24,627 nt of DNA from Bacteroidales bacterium (GTDB taxonomy: Bacteria; Bacteroidota; Bacteroidia; Bacteroidales; WCHB1-69), in assembly GCA_017618435.1 (NCBI GenBank), contig JAFZUH010000230.1:1-24627 (forward strand). Reading direction: 5' to 3'. Positions 22,330 to 24,627 of the stretch are shown here, piece by piece. Numbering within the stretch: position 1 is the stretch's first letter; each line of letters starts with the position of its first letter. The position numbers and the translations under genes were made by a program. The notes under the pieces are model-generated. The model was not told the origin of the DNA, did no database searches, and worked only from the letters and a program-made list of their open reading frames with translations.

Positions 22330-24198
22330 ATGGACGATATTTTCGATGTTATTGTAGTAGGAGCAGGTCATGCGGGTTGTGAAGCGGCAATGGCTGCATC
22401 GCATTTGGGTGCGAAAACTCTGCTTATTACCATGAATTTGGATACCATTGCCCAAATGTCTTGCAATCCTGCAATTGGCGGTGTCGCAAAAGGGCAAATA
22501 GTTAGAGAAATAGATGCATTGGGCGGATATACTGCAAAAGTAACAGACGAATCTACCATTCAATTTAGAATGCTAAACCGTTCAAAAGGTCCTGCCATGT
22601 GGAGCCCGAGGGCACAATGCGACAAACAACAATTTTCTATTATTTGGAGAAGATATTTGGAACACCAACAAAATCTTTTTTTAAGAGAAGATACCGTTGT
22701 TGATGTGGAAACAGAAAATAATGCCATTGCTTCCGTAAGAACAAAATTGGGGAAAACCATAAAAACAAAAGCACTTGTTTTGACAGCGGGAACTTTTTTG
22801 AACGGTAAAATCCATATCGGGGAAGTGAATTTTTCAGGTGGCAGAATAGGGGAGCAGGCAAGTTTTGGTCTTACCGAAAAACTGATGCAACTGAACTTTA
22901 AAACCGCTCGCCTAAAAACAGGAACTCCTGTTAGAATAGACGGCAGAACCATTGATTTTTCCAAAATGGAAAAACAGGAGGGAGATGAAAATCCGCAGGG
23001 TTTTTCTTTTTACGGCAAGATTCCGGTTGTCAATAAAAAATGTTGTTGGATTTGTTATACCAACACCCAAATTCACGAAACTTTGAGAACAGGATTTGAT
23101 TTTTCTCCTATGTTTCAAGGACGAATAAAAGGTGTCGGACCGAGATATTGTCCGTCTATCGAAGACAAAATAGAAAGATTTGCCGACAAAGAAAGACATC
23201 AGTTGTTTTTGGAACCGGAAACAGAAAACGGCATTTCTTATTATTTGAACGGTTTTTCTTCCTCTTTGCCTGAAGAAATACAACTGAAAGCCTTAAGACA
23301 AATTGCAGGTTTGGAAAATGCTCATATTCTCAAACCCGGCTATGCTATCGAATACGATTATTTTGACCCAACTCAACTGAAATCGACTTTGGAGACCAAG
23401 CAAATAGAAAATCTTTATTTTGCCGGACAAATAAATGGAACAACGGGCTACGAAGAAGCGGCATCGCAGGGGGTGATGGCCGGAATAAATGCCGTGAGAA
23501 AAATAAAAAATCTGCCTCCTTTTATTTTAAAAAGAAATCAATCGTATATCGGTGTGCTGATAGACGATTTGGTAACAAAAGGAGTAGATGAACCTTATAG
23601 AATGTTTACCTCCAGAGCGGAATATAGAATTTTGTTGAGACAAGATTCTGCCGACACCCGATTAAGTCCTTTGGCCTACGAAATAGGAATGATAGCTCAA
23701 AACACTTTTGCCCAATTTGAGCAAAGCCAAAAGAAACTCTATGCTTTGATTGAATTTTTTGAAAACTTGTTGGTTGAACCGAATCAGATAAATAAATTTT
23801 TGGAACAAAAACAATTGTCATGTTTGTCTCAAAAAACCAAATTTGCCCAATTGTTGTTAAGACCCCAATTGTCCGTTTTTGAACTGAAATCTGTTTTGTC
23901 CCAAATACAAGATTATTTGTCCGCCAACAATATTGATGATACAATTTTGGAAAAGGCGGAAATTTTGGTAAAATATGCAAGTTATATAGAAAAGGAAAAA
24001 CAGATGGCTGAAAAAATGCAGAATTTGGAAAATATAAAAATTCCGCAGAATATGGATTATTTTTCCATACAATCTCTTTCCACCGAAGCCCGACAAAAAT
24101 TATCAAAAATACAACCTTTGACCATTGGGCAGGCTTCCCGCATAAGCGGGGTATCTTCTTCCGATATTTCAGTGTTGCTTATCTTGTTAGGAAGATAA
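22330..24198 (+). CDS. mnmG: tRNA U34 carboxymethylaminomethyl modification enzyme MnmG (GidA)
   Basis: MnmG, with MnmE, installs the cmnm5 group on the wobble uridine of several tRNAs, using FAD, NADH, methylenetetrahydrofolate and glycine. The 622-residue protein is full length. VIVVGAGHAGCEAA (7-20) is the dinucleotide fold (G11-x-G13-xx-G16). MSCNPAIGGVAKGQIVREID (45-64) has the conserved cysteine, and QFRMLNRSKGPAMWSPRAQ follows. KTGTPVRIDGRTIDF, PRYCPSIEDKI (second conserved cysteine) and the FAD-binding LYFAGQINGTTGYEEAA complete it; the C-terminal helical domain binds tRNA and MnmE. The start is ATG at 22330. An in-frame TTG at 22306 would translate the parS site as F-H-V-K-Q and is not used. 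Third gene of the ATPase-ybeY-mnmG operon. Confidence 0.97.
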   Translation: MDDIFDVIVVGAGHAGCEAAMAASHLGAKTLLITMNLDTIAQMSCNPAIGGVAKGQIVREIDALGGYTAKVTDESTIQFRMLNRSKGPAMWSPRAQCDKQQFSIIWRRYLEHQQNLFLREDTVVDVETENNAIASVRTKLGKTIKTKALVLTAGTFLNGKIHIGEVNFSGGRIGEQASFGLTEKLMQLNFKTARLKTGTPVRIDGRTIDFSKMEKQEGDENPQGFSFYGKIPVVNKKCCWICYTNTQIHETLRTGFDFSPMFQGRIKGVGPRYCPSIEDKIERFADKERHQLFLEPETENGISYYLNGFSSSLPEEIQLKALRQIAGLENAHILKPGYAIEYDYFDPTQLKSTLETKQIENLYFAGQINGTTGYEEAASQGVMAGINAVRKIKNLPPFILKRNQSYIGVLIDDLVTKGVDEPYRMFTSRAEYRILLRQDSADTRLSPLAYEIGMIAQNTFAQFEQSQKKLYALIEFFENLLVEPNQINKFLEQKQLSCLSQKTKFAQLLLRPQLSVFELKSVLSQIQDYLSANNIDDTILEKAEILVKYASYIEKEKQMAEKMQNLENIKIPQNMDYFSIQSLSTEARQKLSKIQPLTIGQASRISGVSSSDISVLLILLGR

Positions 24199-24214
24199 TG
24201 TTTCACGTGAAAAG
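24199..24214. promoter_or_regulatory. parS: parS-like site abutting the mnmG stop codon
   Basis: TGTTTCACGTGAAAAG matches the parS 16-mer at 14 positions, missing only the last two, and keeps the whole TTTCACGTGAAA core. It begins on the base after the mnmG TAA, 1,892 bases from the first site. Confidence 0.8.
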
Positions 24215-24417
24215 TTTTTGTAAAAAACTAAATATCAATATTTTAATCATATTTTTGTATTTTTTGATTTGCCTCAAAAAAGTGAAAATCGATTTTAAGG
24301 CGGTTTCTCTGAAAAAATGACAATTATATTGTCTGACACCCTAAAACACGCTTAAAATTGAAGTTTTTAATAATGCTTTGATTTAAAGTGAGTTGTATTT
24401 GCGTTGATTTTTCGTGA
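24215..24417. other. Non-coding gap with hairpins after mnmG
   Basis: No gene is seen. A self-complementary AAAATCGATTTT (24285-24296) is flanked by GCCT (24271-24274) and AGGC (24298-24301), and a 6-base stem GACAAT/ATTGTC (24319-24324, 24328-24333) follows. Neither has a good T run, so termination of mnmG is only possible, not shown. Confidence 0.4.
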
Positions 24418-24449
24418 TTGTATTTTTAACAAAAAATTGCTTATCTTTG
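24418..24449 (+). promoter_or_regulatory. Promoter TTG-N21-TATCTTTG for a non-coding RNA
   Basis: TTG at 24418-24420 and TATCTTTG at 24442-24449 are 21 bases apart, a good Bacteroidota promoter. The only ATG near it (24471) is followed at once by TAG, so no protein gene begins here; the transcript would start near 24456. Confidence 0.65.
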
Positions 24450-24455
24450 CAAAAA

Positions 24456-24627
24456 TTTAAATAGTATTTTATGTAGTATAGAACAACAATTTTTTGACAT
24501 AATAAATTAGCGGTTCGAAGCAATTCTTGATACTCCAATTTTCCACATTGTCTTTTATAGAAAGACACTAACTCAAGAATAGGTTCTCGAAATGTCGTGT
24601 ATATCACGGCGTGGGCAGACTTGTTGA
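24456..24627 (+). ncRNA. Candidate 6S-type structured RNA (partial at the window end)
   Basis: The stretch behind the promoter has no translatable frame but folds into five nested helices. From outside in these are CAACAA/TTGTTG (24484-24489, 24621-24626), GACAT/ATGTC (24496-24500, 24592-24596), TTCGA/TCGAA (24514-24518, 24587-24591), ATTCTTGA/TCAAGAAT (24523-24530, 24573-24580) and an apical TGTCTTT/AAAGACA (24549-24555, 24561-24567) with a 5-base loop. Between the last two helices lies an asymmetric open loop of 18 and 5 bases. A long rod with one large bubble is the shape of 6S RNA, which mimics an open promoter and binds RNA polymerase. The 6S-Flavo class is known from Bacteroidota, but I cannot align to it, so this is a candidate only. 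A small CGTG/CACG hairpin (24596-24608) competes near the 3' side. The window ends before any terminator. Confidence 0.45.

Noticed and set aside
24539..24547. TTTTCCACA as a DnaA box
   Set aside because: One mismatch to TTATCCACA, isolated, and it lies in the open loop of the RNA candidate.
24383..24607. Minus-strand reading frame of 74 codons at the right end
   Set aside because: It has no family resemblance, runs over the opposite-strand promoter and all helices of the RNA candidate, and becomes low-complexity K/Y/N at its end.

Overview
The window is AT-rich DNA from a member of the Bacteroidota, probably an uncultured or lightly studied lineage. Four things in the sequence point there: type IX secretion (T9SS) sorting domains at the ends of two secreted proteins; promoters of the Bacteroidota form TAnnTTTG ahead of most transcription units; a short primary sigma factor that lacks the long N-terminal part of E. 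coli sigma-70; and a regnase-like neighbourhood of anti-sigma-type ATPase, ybeY and mnmG in that order. No rRNA, tRNA, CRISPR array or insertion sequence was found.

Layout, left to right. Bases 1-593 are gene-free and extremely AT-rich. nadA (594-1511, +) makes quinolinate for NAD. A minus-strand pair follows: a T9SS-exported DNRLRE-domain protein (3783-2467) and an FkbM-like methyltransferase (2462-1575). Next is a plus-strand housekeeping operon: a DegP/HtrA protease, the primary sigma factor RpoD and the phosphoheptose isomerase GmhA (3937-6834). A 388-base gap up to the next start codon holds several inverted repeats. It leads into an accessory cassette of three exported proteins (7223-9742): an S74-chaperone/T9SS protein, a small lipoprotein and a GH16-type glycoside hydrolase. 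These genes use TTA for leucine far more than their neighbours do.

From 9761 to 21209 every gene lies on the minus strand. In order of transcription these are a TrhP-like U32 protein, dnaN, pcm, a large TonB-receptor-like outer membrane protein, yidC, mutS and a tRNA-dihydrouridine synthase. At about 21.2-21.4 kb the direction flips, and the plus-strand set (RsbW-like ATPase, ybeY, mnmG) runs right.

The most striking features are at the right end. mnmG is bracketed by two parS (ParB-binding) palindromes. One is a perfect 16-mer just ahead of the mnmG start codon; the other (14 of 16) directly abuts its stop codon. Together with dnaN and the strand flip this argues that the region lies close to the chromosome origin, although no oriC could be pinned down. 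Downstream of mnmG, a good promoter drives a non-coding stretch that folds into five nested helices with a large asymmetric internal loop. This is a candidate 6S-type regulatory RNA (possibly the 6S-Flavo class), truncated by the window end. A strong hairpin terminator sits directly against the pcm start codon, so pcm may be expressed only by read-through from dnaN.
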